Assembly (NCBI RefSeq): GCF_036345915.1
Contig: NZ_CP107785.1
Location: forward strand, 1,302,001-1,366,000
Source of the DNA: Nocardia sp. NBC_00565
Lineage (GTDB): Bacteria; Actinomycetota; Actinomycetes; Mycobacteriales; Mycobacteriaceae
DNA length: 64,000 bases
Direction of reading: 5' to 3'
Shown: positions 46,001-53,803 of the stretch, one piece after another
Numbering within the stretch: position 1 is the first letter of the stretch
How the letters are laid out: every line of letters begins with the position of its first letter
Made by a program: the position numbers and the translations under genes
The notes under the pieces: model-generated
Seen by the model: the letters and a program-made list of their open reading frames with translations, nothing else
Told to the model about the DNA's origin: nothing
Databases searched by the model: none

Positions 46001-46310
46001 GTTGAGGGGTGTCGCTAGACCAGTCTTGATGCTCAGGAAGTCGGATAACTGCAATATCCAGATCTGGTGCCGCACTGACTGAAGAATTGGGGATACGTAG
46101 GAATTTTCCGTCGCTTGCTCGGATTACACGGATCCCGAGACCGTATTGACCTGTCAATTTGTTACGCGTGCAATGTCGCGCGGTGACCACCAAGCGGGGT
46201 GCGATCAGGAAGCCGCTACCGACTTGTGAACGATTGCCAGGAAGTGAGACGACCACGGCGACGACGTGGTCCAACCGAACGGCAGAGCTGTCGCTTTTCG
46301 ATGCGGTCAC
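43074..46310 (-). CDS. Trypsin-like protease / STAND NTPase / Sel1-repeat conflict protein
   Basis: A 1078-residue three-part protein. Residues ~15-240 form a trypsin-like protease with a complete triad: His46 (TARHC), Asp85 (DLDIAVI) and Ser199 (WGGLSGAVV). Residues ~330-640 form a P-loop ATPase with Walker A GPSKAGKT (~343-350) and Walker B VVIWLDDL (~391-398). Residues ~650-1040 hold about eleven Sel1/TPR-like repeats of ~36 residues, many with a PPD insertion. It directly follows the trypco2 gene (18-21-bp gap). The pair matches predicted NTP-dependent conflict systems in which a sensor-repeat STAND ATPase releases an effector, here a protease. GTG 46310 is used (TTG 46313 is possible); no strong ribosome site. 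Base composition is lower in GC than its neighbours, suggesting transfer. Confidence 0.85.
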   Translation of the reverse strand: MTASKSDSSAVRLDHVVAVVVSLPGNRSQVGSGFLIAPRLVVTARHCTRNKLTGQYGLGIRVIRASDGKFLRIPNSSVSAAPDLDIAVIRLPEHQDWSSDTPQPELARVRRDVTGILSDCVAVGFPIFQRDPKDATRQLAELHGIIYQLDGVESNYLLMREPLVRPVLDAPQTSIADRNKPYSNGTDRRIQEPAWGGLSGAVVFHANRGIGVIVEHHPRQGESALRLIGFDRIAASSNPVTQAISEALGISHMEHMPWAMSIPVRPLHELVEVLAGDLLPYTKDLDPYRLGATVSPYGDSESYIRHDPYVPRTYNDVDTRIRDAVRAAIAEETPTDRIILLAGPSKAGKTRSLYEAIRSVAPNALLVSPVPGEIDKVAEHPAVQTTLTDVVIWLDDLQRYLTHERPITNIQTSRFNARAGHTAIVATLRLEELARLRAATGEPSRDLRLLLDRAIIIELLPTTADPNEQTAAEGAYPNQDLTFGLGAHMAGAPVLLGLYRAAEFSDPYGHALLTVAIDWVRVGVPHPIDEATLITYAKDTLRAGHPELDADEQTLRDALKRLRVAPESAARVGPLSTIPLDGNARGYDPFDYLVAADDGQSPPARPIPENFWMKILDQSSASVAFAIGSAAYLREKISVAIAAFQKAAEDDHTAAMVSLGALLSELPEPKIVAARYWSERAASLGESAAMHNLGNLFAYKWEPADLKLAKKWWRRAIAAGEPHSAFDLAILLSEVQSPPDLVAARRWYEYGALSGDTNSMVNLGNLLSSKFDPPDIEAAKRWYLTAAQAGVPVSMHNLAHLLANQSTPPDLEGARGWYQHAAEAGHPPAMTNLGGILSSLGRYPEAQYWYERAVENGESASMHNLGMLFATRKDAPDLVSAETWYERAALAGDTRSMTNLGALKCTLLEPPDFDGARTWFERAAELGDTGAMCNLGYLLLSNVEPPDIISARSWVEKAARLGDRNAMTILGQLLAYYLAPPDLVTAQIWWERAAEYGDRLAMQNLANLFESVVDPPDPAAARLWLERATKTAEGSRYSDSLKGREILLPDLPGTVLDPTPTPPRGSRGAVVRKRRRPG

Positions 46311-46331
46311 CAAGGTCGCCGTTGATCTCGG

Positions 46332-46673
46332 CTAGTCTGCGCCTGCGTCAACTGGACCGAAGCGATCGCCTTCTGCGTTCATGCTGGCGATCGAAAAGTC
46401 TTGCGTCGTGGTTCCGTCTGGTAGGCCCCACATCGGTGTCAACAGGAGCTTGAGGGTCTGGGTTCGAGCTTTCTCGTAGGTGCCGCCGAACTCGATAATC
46501 TTCCATCCGATTTGACCGTGCGCGTCCTTGGTGACCGCAGCCTCGACCGTTAGCTCAATGGGTTCTAGGCCAAACCGCATAGGTTGGTTCCAGCCGTCTT
46601 GCATCGCGGAGGTGAGCTCTTCGCGCAGTGCACGTATCGCATCCGCCAAGCCCACCAGTGCTCTGTCTGACAT
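46332..46673 (-). CDS. Trypco2 (trypsin-co-occurring domain 2) protein
   Basis: The 113-residue protein starts with an amphipathic helix, LADAIRALREELTSAMQDG, then beta strands (FGLEPIELTVEAAVTKDAHG and WKIIEFGG). This is the layout of the trypco2 domain described as a constant partner of trypsin-STAND conflict proteins. AAGGGG precedes ATG 46673. First gene of a two-gene operon with the protease-NTPase; it probably acts as an adaptor. Confidence 0.85.
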   Translation of the reverse strand: MSDRALVGLADAIRALREELTSAMQDGWNQPMRFGLEPIELTVEAAVTKDAHGQIGWKIIEFGGTYEKARTQTLKLLLTPMWGLPDGTTTQDFSIASMNAEGDRFGPVDAGAD

Positions 46674-46978
46674 TTCGCCCCTTCTGAGTGATGCATTGCG
46701 TGCCGACGAACCCCTAGAATCATGCCGTTTCCGAGCGGCTTCCGCTAGACATCGACGTTATTCGTCTAACCGGCCAACAGAGGTACTGTTCTTCGAACCG
46801 GCCAGACGGTCTGGGAAAGGCTGCGGAATCTCGGACAATGCAAGATTGTGGTCCTGGTTCGCGGAGTTTGGCGCACAGTGTTCTGACGTCACGGCACGCT
46901 AGCACTCGACGATCGCTCCGATGAATGCCATCGTGATTCAACCCTGATTCGGACACACGGTCTGAATATCGACCCTGG
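46674..46978. other. Intergenic stretch upstream of the trypco2 gene
   Basis: A leftward frame (46720-46956) contains VRDSAAFPRPSGRFEEQYL, faintly like an AlpA-type excisionase, but start and HTH are not convincing. The promoter of the conflict operon should lie here. Confidence 0.3.
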
Positions 46979-46995
46979 TTAGACCCACCTCCAGG

Positions 46996-47443
46996 TTATC
47001 TCGTGGATGGGCGCATCCTCACTCCTCGCGCACGCAAGGCCTTCCACACACTGCCCTTGGCCTTTCTTAAGTTTGAGCCCGATAGTTCTCAACGAGTCTC
47101 CAGCAGCGTAAAGTTCGACAGCTCTGTCGATTTCGTCCTCCGTCATCGGTTGGTAGCGCATCTCGGCGCCGTGCTCGAGCAGGATCTTCAGCAGCCCACC
47201 CTTCGACAGGTGGTGCCTCTCGCACAACTCGCCAGTCGAGCTGCCGCTGAGATAGGCGTCAACCAACTGAGCGATCGCGCTAGCGGACAGGCGTCGGTCC
47301 AGCCGTCGTGCCTGGACGGAGCTGTTGGCCTTCGTCAGCTGCCGCGGCACGGATACATCCACCAGCTTGATGACCTTGCGCAGCTGCTCGACCTGTCGGT
47401 GTTTCAAGTAGCGTCCCAGTAGGTCGACTGGAACGGAGGATAG
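46996..47443 (-). pseudogene. HTH (recombinase-associated) protein, frameshifted; copy 1
   Basis: The frame reads RRLDRRLSASAIAQLVDAYL, GELCERHHLSKGGLLKILLE and PMTEDEIDRAVELYAAGDSL: two HTH units like those in serine-recombinase-associated proteins. Near 47065 one extra G shifts the frame; removing it restores GSVWKALRARGVRMR and a stop at 46996. The same protein occurs as copy 2 at 50.7-51.1 kb. Confidence 0.7.
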
Positions 47444-48109
47444 AGGACGGCACTTGAACCGTCCGATCCCGCGGTGACACCGACAGCGGGGGTATGCTGA
47501 CGGCCGAGCCGAAGATCGCAGCAACTGGGCGGGAATCGGGGGATGCTTCCGAACTGGGGGGAGCAATGGGGCAGCTGTGGATCAGGACTGCAGCTGGACC
47601 TGATGAATTGCGATGGTTGCTCGATCGACGTCGCCAGAAATGCAGTCGCCGACTGGCGATCGTTCCTCGAACAGCACGGCTACCTCTGAGGCCCCAGTTT
47701 TCCTACACGTCGAGGCGTTGCCGAAAGGAATACGCGTGGGGGACAGGGCCCCAGCCTCCTCATGGCTCGATTGTCTGACCTCACTCGCCCGTGTCAAGGG
47801 AAAGAGCGCCCTTGACACGACCTCCCTCCGCTCAGGGATGGCCAGTATGAGGAAGCACGGGAAGAGAAGTCACCAGACTTACCCCTACGGGCTTCGTATC
47901 ACTAGAGTGTCACTACCACCGACACTCCCGGACGACCGGAAAACCGAATCCCCACGTCACGATCCCCTTGACAATCGAAGTCGAATCGGATTGGCCGACG
48001 CCGATTAGCGCCTGCCCGGTGTAGCTCATCCAATGCATGGTGAGCGCCGGTCTCAGGGTGATGTAACCGCCGGGTCCGAAACACACCCACATCTTTCGAC
48101 TCCGTTTGC
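47444..48109. other. Stretch without an intact gene between HTH copy 1 and the HEPN gene
   Basis: A short biased frame (47603-47689) ends RNAVADWRSFLEQHGYL. Copy B of the IS-end-like element lies within. No intact gene is seen. Confidence 0.4.
47806..47870 (+). repeat. Dispersed IS-end-like element, copy B
   Basis: CTTGACAC, then a small hairpin (CCTCCCT...AGGGATGG), then CCAGTATGAGGAAGCACG and AGAAGTCACC. It parallels copy A at 30551-30600. The form recalls the hairpin end of IS200/IS605-type elements, but no tnpB is present. Confidence 0.45.
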
Positions 48110-49327
48110 TCAGGTACTCGCCGACTGCGGCTCAGGAGGTGAGTCGTCGTGCCGGACGGTTAGCCCTGACAACGTGACCGCCGTCTGCACGTTCATAGCC
48201 GCGGTCGGCGACAGTGCCATCTTCATTCTCAGGTCGCATCCCTTTGCCAAGTGCAAGGCTTCTTTTTGCGGCAGAATCCCCAATTGCCGCGACGAACGCA
48301 TGACGCTGGCTGGGAATCCGGGGACTACCGAACTCAGCGGAAATGCGATCGCAACGACTTCTGCTGCGGTCTTGATGGCAGTCTCCGCCTCGACCTTGCT
48401 GAGGGCCGCACCCTTGTGAGCTGCTTTGTTGCGCGTAGCGCCGACGTTCTGGACCAAATTCTTGGGTAATCGCCCTGAGGCGTGTCGCTTCTTGTGGAGC
48501 TGCGTGAGCTTGAAGAGTCCATGGTGTGCGCCGAACTCTCTCGTACGTTCGGCTTGGCTCGTTCCGTCGTCATCAAACTTTCGGTCGATAAGCGCGATCA
48601 CGGATAGTTCTGTTGCAGTGCAGGCGTCTATCGCTGCACGTCGGTACTCGCCAGCGTTGAGCAGGGAGCGCGCATCCCTCATGAACAACCATTCGGCGTC
48701 GGGTTGCGTTTCACGCGCTGCCAGATCCAACGCGGACTGTAGTTGGTGCTCATCGAGGACTTCGACTTGATGTATTCCGCCCGTCAGAAACTGGTAGCTG
48801 ATGCCTGCCTTGCGGATACCGGCTGAGTCGCCGCTCCACATCTGTACCGAATCGTTGAGGATGCTCCGCTGGGCGCGTTTGAGGCTGGCAAAGTCCTGCA
48901 AAGTGAGAACGTCGAGCCAGTCGCACACGGACTTCCACCAGACCGCCAACTCGTCACCGAACTGCTCGGCGGCCGCCTGGAACTGGGCCTCATCGTTCGC
49001 TGCAACCTCTGAGTGAACAACGCACCGCAGGATGTGCGCATAGGTCGGCGTCTCTGCACTAGCGCCAGCAACAGACCCCCACTCGTCACTTGACCAGTAG
49101 GCGTCTCGGTCGTCTCCCGCGAGAACGTATGTCCACGGCGCGCGTCGGAGTCCGTTCTCCTCTGGGCCGTCACTTCGCGTTGGCAACGTGATGGACAACC
49201 CGTAGTTCGCTGTTCGCGAGAGGAACGTCTGCCCGAGGCAGTCGGGCGTCACCAAAAAGCCACTACCACAGGCGAAATGACCCTCCAGAGGCCACGCGGT
49301 AGTTGTCTCTTCGCTGTCTTCAACCAC
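48110..49327 (-). CDS. HEPN-domain protein, candidate defence RNase
   Basis: The 405-residue protein has an unassigned N-terminal region (~1-215, starting near WPLEGHFACGSGFLV) and a C-terminal HEPN-like helical domain: DARSLLNAGEYRRAAIDACT, then HKKRHASGRLPKNLVQ and the R-x4-H motif RNKAAH (~298-303) used by HEPN ribonucleases. The layout resembles HEPN proteins with N-terminal sensor domains found in anti-phage islands. The GTG start has AAGGGG about 13 bases upstream. It has no toxin-antitoxin partner visible; neighbours are other accessory genes. Confidence 0.65.
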   Translation of the reverse strand: MVEDSEETTTAWPLEGHFACGSGFLVTPDCLGQTFLSRTANYGLSITLPTRSDGPEENGLRRAPWTYVLAGDDRDAYWSSDEWGSVAGASAETPTYAHILRCVVHSEVAANDEAQFQAAAEQFGDELAVWWKSVCDWLDVLTLQDFASLKRAQRSILNDSVQMWSGDSAGIRKAGISYQFLTGGIHQVEVLDEHQLQSALDLAARETQPDAEWLFMRDARSLLNAGEYRRAAIDACTATELSVIALIDRKFDDDGTSQAERTREFGAHHGLFKLTQLHKKRHASGRLPKNLVQNVGATRNKAAHKGAALSKVEAETAIKTAAEVVAIAFPLSSVVPGFPASVMRSSRQLGILPQKEALHLAKGCDLRMKMALSPTAAMNVQTAVTLSGLTVRHDDSPPEPQSAST

Positions 49328-49396
49328 GAGATGGTCCGCCCCTTCGATTTCGTGTGCTTACTGTTGCACGTGCACCCTATTTCGAGGCACCGACAA

Positions 49397-49413
49397 CGGG
49401 ACCAGAACGGGAC
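49397..49413. repeat. 17-bp direct repeat, right copy
   Basis: CGGGACCAGAACGGGAC, identical to 42839-42855. The gap 49328-49666 otherwise shows no supported gene. Confidence 0.85.
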
Positions 49414-49666
49414 ACCGCGAGTGGTCGCCGCGCGTTGTTTACCAGGGTGTAGCTCGTCTGACCAGCGTTGGCCGTGGCGGCAGTATCGTTGCGGGGGTCA
49501 CCGTCCGATCCCATGCGCAGCTGAGGCTGTACCAACACAACTTGGCGAGCTATCGTCGATATCTGCAGTGCGCGCGGGCGCCTATCTGTTGGTGGCCGAA
49601 CATATCTTGTCCGTACACTGCGTGCGTCGATGACATGTTCGTGATGCTGGCAGAGCGGCGGTAAGG

Positions 49667-50659
49667 ATGCATTTCGATGAGAGCCGTATCGCCGGGCTGA
49701 GTCCGGCATACGCACGGATCATGGAGCTACTCGATCTCTACCCGCGCGGGGTTCAAGCACGGCGATTAGCGGAGTTACTGCGCCCGTGGGATGCCAAGAA
49801 CACGGAGGAACCACCCAGTGGCAAGGAGATCAAGTCGCTTCGGTCCAAGCTGGCGAACCTGGAGAGCAAGGGGCTGGTGGCTATTGAACGGACCACCGAG
49901 TACGGCAATATCTATCGTCCGGTAGGTAGCTATTTCGACATGGCGAATTGGACTATCGAGGGTGCCCGGGAGAACTATGTCAAGGACCGTATGGAGCGCT
50001 TCGGAGCGGATCAACTCCCGGTAGCTGCGTATTCGATGACGCTCGGCGTATGGCGGAACACGATTGTGGAGGACGCCCATGCGGGCAATGGGCTGAACCG
50101 AATCAGCGATGGAGAAATGATGGCTGCAAATGTGGCCGTGTTCCGTCTGTGCCGCGAATTTCTAATGGTGGGTGATCGTAGTCGGGCAGCGTGGCTACGC
50201 TTGCTGGATGAGCTGATTCTTCCTGCTGATGGGATTAAGGTTGGGTCGCGCAACGTGGCCGATCTGCTCGGTGAGCATTATCAAGAGTGGATGAGCAGCG
50301 CGGCGTCAACACTTATGTATTGGGCTGATCTCACAGAGCGTGAAGACCACGACATGGAATGGTTTATCGCGGTGAAATCCTGTTTCGGCAGTCCTCACCG
50401 AGAATGGTTCGGTATGCCGGATTGGCCACGGCTGGTAGACGCGTTTGTGGCCAAGGAATATGGCGGCTCGACCAGTCCGGCCGATGCGGCGCGGTACCCG
50501 GATATCTATACCGATGGCGTGAAGCCGCGCGCGAAACTGCCAATTTCGGACGACGAACTGCGTGACGGGTTACTGCAGGGTCCGGACCGCATGGACTCCA
50601 AGGTGCTGGATTGGTGCATCGGCGACGGAATCGGATACATGAAACTGGATCGCGACTAG
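49667..50659 (+). CDS. Winged-helix N-terminal protein of unknown function
   Basis: The 330-residue protein begins with a winged-helix-like domain (SPAYARIMELLDLYPRGVQA, then LRSKLANLESKGLVAIERT). The rest is helical and acidic, with WYADL-type aromatic residues (STLMYWADLTEREDHDMEWF), and is not recognised. No membrane segment. A weak AAGG precedes ATG 49667. It stands alone in the accessory region, convergent with HTH pseudogene copy 2; a regulatory role is a guess. Confidence 0.6.
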   Translation: MHFDESRIAGLSPAYARIMELLDLYPRGVQARRLAELLRPWDAKNTEEPPSGKEIKSLRSKLANLESKGLVAIERTTEYGNIYRPVGSYFDMANWTIEGARENYVKDRMERFGADQLPVAAYSMTLGVWRNTIVEDAHAGNGLNRISDGEMMAANVAVFRLCREFLMVGDRSRAAWLRLLDELILPADGIKVGSRNVADLLGEHYQEWMSSAASTLMYWADLTEREDHDMEWFIAVKSCFGSPHREWFGMPDWPRLVDAFVAKEYGGSTSPADAARYPDIYTDGVKPRAKLPISDDELRDGLLQGPDRMDSKVLDWCIGDGIGYMKLDRD

Positions 50660-50698
50660 AACGGCCGCGAGACGCGCCAGAAGGCGGATCACCCCTGC

Positions 50699-51142
50699 TC
50701 ACCTGCACATCGATACACCTCGCCCGCGCAACGCCTTCCACACGCTCCCCTTGGCTTTGCCCAAACTTCGCGCCGCAGTGTTCAATCATTGCCCGCCTGT
50801 GTAAAGCCGTACCGCCCAGTCGATCTCGTCCTCCGTCATCGGCTGGTTCCGCATCTGCACCCCATGCTCCCGCAGGATCTTCAGCAGCCCGCCTTTCGAG
50901 AGGTCGTACCGTTCGCACAGCTGGTTCGTGGATGAGCCTTCCCGATAACCCTCAACCTCGGCCACGATCGCAGACGACAGCCGTCGATCCAACCGCCGCG
51001 GTTTCACCGCGATGCTGTCTGCCGTCGAAGGTCCGCGAGTCGGGGCAGCGTCCACCTTGGCGATAACCGTACGCAGCCAATCTGGTTCCCATTGTTTCAA
51101 GTACCGTCCGGTAGCCCTGACCAGGTCAGAGGTAGTTTCCAC
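50699..51142 (-). pseudogene. HTH (recombinase-associated) protein, nonsense mutation; copy 2
   Basis: A paralogue of the 47-kb copy: RRLDRRLSSAIVAEVEGYRE, NQLCERYDLSKGGLLKILRE and PMTEDEIDWAVRLYTGGQ. TGA 50786-50788 replaces the Ser codon of the GDSL-like segment, and the frame then continues to GSVWKALRGRGVSM and a stop at 50699. Confidence 0.7.
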
Positions 51143-51285
51143 TCCTCCACCGCATTCGGGCTCGTCGGCACCGAGCCGGCAGGCGGCTTGACGTGGGTGC
51201 CGTCGAACAAGGGAAGTTGAACTCGACGTCAGAATCGAATATGGTATCGACTTATATTGCCGCGGTGGACGAGGTGACCCTGAGT

Positions 51286-52223
51286 ATGGACACACACAAT
51301 CTGCTGGACGAGTGGCTGGGGCTCGGTAGCCGCCAGGTCGCGACGAATGGGATCGAGTTGCGGGTCGTCGAGCACGGCGACGGTCCCGCTGTTCTGTTCT
51401 GTTCTGTCATGGCTTTCCCGAGCTCGGATTCTCTTGGCGCCACCAAGTTTTCGCGCTCGCCGAGGCCGGTTTCCGGACGTTGACTCCGGATATGCGCGGA
51501 TACGGTGGCAGCTCTCGGCCCGGCCGGATCGAGGACTACGACATGGCCACCCTGTGCGCTGATCTCGTCGGTGTCCTCGACGAGGTCGGTGTCGAGGATG
51601 CGATCTTCGTCGGCCATGACTGGGGTGCGTCGGTGGTGTGGCAGGTGGCCCTTCGGCATCCGGAACGAGTGCGGGCCGTCGCGGGGCTGAGTGTTCCCGC
51701 TACACCGAGGTCGGCCGCGCCGCCGTTGCCGATACTGCGGTCCCGGCTCGGCGACGACTTCTATATGTGCTGGTTCCAGGAGCCGGGTCGCGCGGACACG
51801 GAGCTCGCGTCGGACGTGCGCCGTACGCTGCTGCAGGACGATGTCGTCAGTGCCCGGGATCTGTTGAGCGGCAACGGTTCCGAGATGCCCGCTCCGGCCT
51901 GGCTGAGCGAGGACGAACTCGGTTACTACATCGCGACTTTCACGACCACCGGGTTCACCGGCGGACTCAACTACTACCGCAATCTCGACCGTAACTGGGA
52001 ACTGAGTGCGCACCTGGCCGATGCGAAGATCCACCAGCCTGCGCTGTTCATCGCCGGGTCGGAGGATGCCGTCATCCGGTTCACCCCGACGACCAAGATG
52101 GCTTCCGTACTCTCCGACCTGCGGGCGCCCGTTGTCCTGGACGGGGCGGGACACTGGATTCAACAGGAACGTGCCGCCGAAGTCAGCGCCGCGCTGATCG
52201 ACTTCGCCCGCAGCGTCGGCTGA
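51286..52223 (+). pseudogene. Epoxide hydrolase (alpha/beta hydrolase), frameshifted in a CTGTT repeat
   Basis: The first frame from ATG 51286 (GAGGTGA upstream) reads NLLDEWLGLGSRQVATNGIE and ends GPAVLFC. The second frame continues CHGFPELGFSWRHQVFALAE through 52223, with the nucleophile elbow VGHDWGA, and GAGHW for the catalytic His. Together they form a complete ~310-residue epoxide-hydrolase-type enzyme. The break is inside CTGTT repeated 3.8 times (51389-51407). Loss of one unit would restore the frame. Confidence 0.8.
51389..51407 (+). repeat. Pentanucleotide (CTGTT) tract inside the epoxide hydrolase
   Basis: Three full CTGTT units plus CTGT. It is located just before the HGFPE codons, at the exact point where the reading frame changes. 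Confidence 0.9.
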
Positions 52224-52227
52224 AGGT

Positions 52228-53121
52228 CTATACGTCGGTCTCGAGCGCCTGCCGATAGCGCGCGGACAGCGTATGCGGGAATCCGAGGTCACCTTCGGTT
52301 ACTCGGATCGCCAATGGTGCGGCGAGTGCACGCAGGCGCGCGCACCCGGCTTCGCCGATCGCTTCGTACGGATAGACCGAGAGTTCATCGGTCCGGCTCT
52401 CGATCGCGCCGCGCCGCTCGGAGCCCTGCTCGCTCAGCACGGCACCATCGTCGGTCAGCCAACCCCGCTCACGAAGCCGTCGCACACCGTCGGCCCATTC
52501 CGCCTCGCTCCAGGATCGGCTGGCGCGCAACACTTCCGGCGATATCTGGCCGGTCGCGCTGTGGGTGATCAATGCCTCGATACCGTCCAGCCCCTCCGTC
52601 AGTAGCAGGGCGACGTGTCCGTCGCCGCGGTACTCCCGCAACAGTGTCTGCGCATGCCACAGCACCAGATGTGGTTCGTCGGGCCACGGCGGCGCCGCAT
52701 GCGCCGCGAACAACGGACGGCCCTGCGGGCGTTCGCAAGCACGTTCGGCGGCTCGCCGGGCAAGCTCGGCGGCCGCACGCACCTCGGGGCCGCTGATGTC
52801 ATCACCCCACACCTGCCGAAGCGACCGGTCGACCGCACGCAGACGAGCTCGAAAGATATCTGCGGGAGAGGCGATTTCCCATGCGGCTGGGATGACGGCC
52901 CGCACCGCGGCCGGATTGAAATTGAAGAATGTGGCGATGGTGACCTCGGCAGGCACCTGCCCGAATGCCGCGGACCGGGCTGCGAAGTACATCATCCGCG
53001 GATCCGTAATGCCCAACTCACGGTAGGCATCCGGGCCGTGCGGGGTGAAGTAGATCATCCCGTGGATCGGCTCGAGTGCGCGGAAGGTCAGATGGGCACT
53101 GTGCGGTGAGACCGTGGTCAA
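52228..53121 (-). CDS. SCO6745-family (SalK-like) protein
   Basis: A 297-residue protein with the family N-terminus GMIYFTPHGPDAYRELGI and MYFAARSAAFGQVPAEVTIA, the NFNPAAVRAVIPAAW segment, and a C-terminal winged-helix-like half. These proteins are widespread in actinobacteria and of unknown biochemical role. The TTG start has GGAG 8 nt upstream. It is the last gene of the FadD operon. Confidence 0.8.
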   Translation of the reverse strand: MTTVSPHSAHLTFRALEPIHGMIYFTPHGPDAYRELGITDPRMMYFAARSAAFGQVPAEVTIATFFNFNPAAVRAVIPAAWEIASPADIFRARLRAVDRSLRQVWGDDISGPEVRAAAELARRAAERACERPQGRPLFAAHAAPPWPDEPHLVLWHAQTLLREYRGDGHVALLLTEGLDGIEALITHSATGQISPEVLRASRSWSEAEWADGVRRLRERGWLTDDGAVLSEQGSERRGAIESRTDELSVYPYEAIGEAGCARLRALAAPLAIRVTEGDLGFPHTLSARYRQALETDV

Positions 53122-53164
53122 GGGCGTTGCTCCGGTATCTGCTTGTGGCCGTGCATCATTTGGA

Positions 53165-53803
53165 TTACTTCTCGAAGTACCGGCGTGGATTGCGCACCAG
53201 AATCGCGTCGATATCGTCCTCGGTGAGTCCGCGCGCGATCAGCGCCGGAATCACATCCGCACTGATGTGCCGGTAGTTCCACTTCGGCGCGACCTGCGCT
53301 TTGGCAACGGGGTCGAACCAGTCGATGTGGCACGCCGCGTCATGCGCGATAACGACCTTGTCCAGGTAGCCGCGCCGCACCAGTTCGACAATGGTGTCGA
53401 TCCGATCCTCGAAGGGCAGCAGGACGTCGAGCCCATCTCCACCATCGGCTCGGGCCGGTCGAACAGCAAACCCGGCCCGGTGTAATGGAATTGAAAGGGC
53501 ACATCGTTGTAGGTGTAGATGCCGGTGGCGACGATGATCCGCAAATCCGTTCTGGCCGCGATCTTCTGGATGCGCGGCAGATAGCGGCCCAGCCCGAGCA
53601 CGGTCGGGTCGAGGATGGTGTCGATGCCGAGGGATTTCAACTCGTTCAGTTGGTCGACGGCGTCGTCGACACGGGCGTCCTCGTCCCAGTCGGCGTACGT
53701 TCTGCCGGAATTCCTCGCCGAGTACGAAGACGTGCTCGTGCACCAGGACGCGGCCGAGTTCGGCGGAGTCGACGGTTCCGGTCGCGGTGGGGATTGCGGT
53801 CAT
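53165..53803 (-). pseudogene. Phosphotriesterase-family hydrolase, internally deleted
   Basis: The N-terminus (GRVLVHEHVFVLGEEF, with the HxH metal site) and the C-terminus (VVIAHDAACHIDWFDPVAKA, then ALIARGLTEDDIDAI and NPRRYFEK) are in one frame. The middle (SLGIDTILDPTVLGLGRYLP, YTYNDVPFQFHYTGPG) is in another. About 80 residues carrying the central metal ligands are missing before LDVLLPFEDRI. The start overlaps the FadD stop (ATGA). Confidence 0.75.

Noticed and set aside
47613..48008. Rightward 131-codon ORF before the HEPN gene
   Set aside because: Spans the IS-end-like hairpin element and shows no consistent codon bias or domain.
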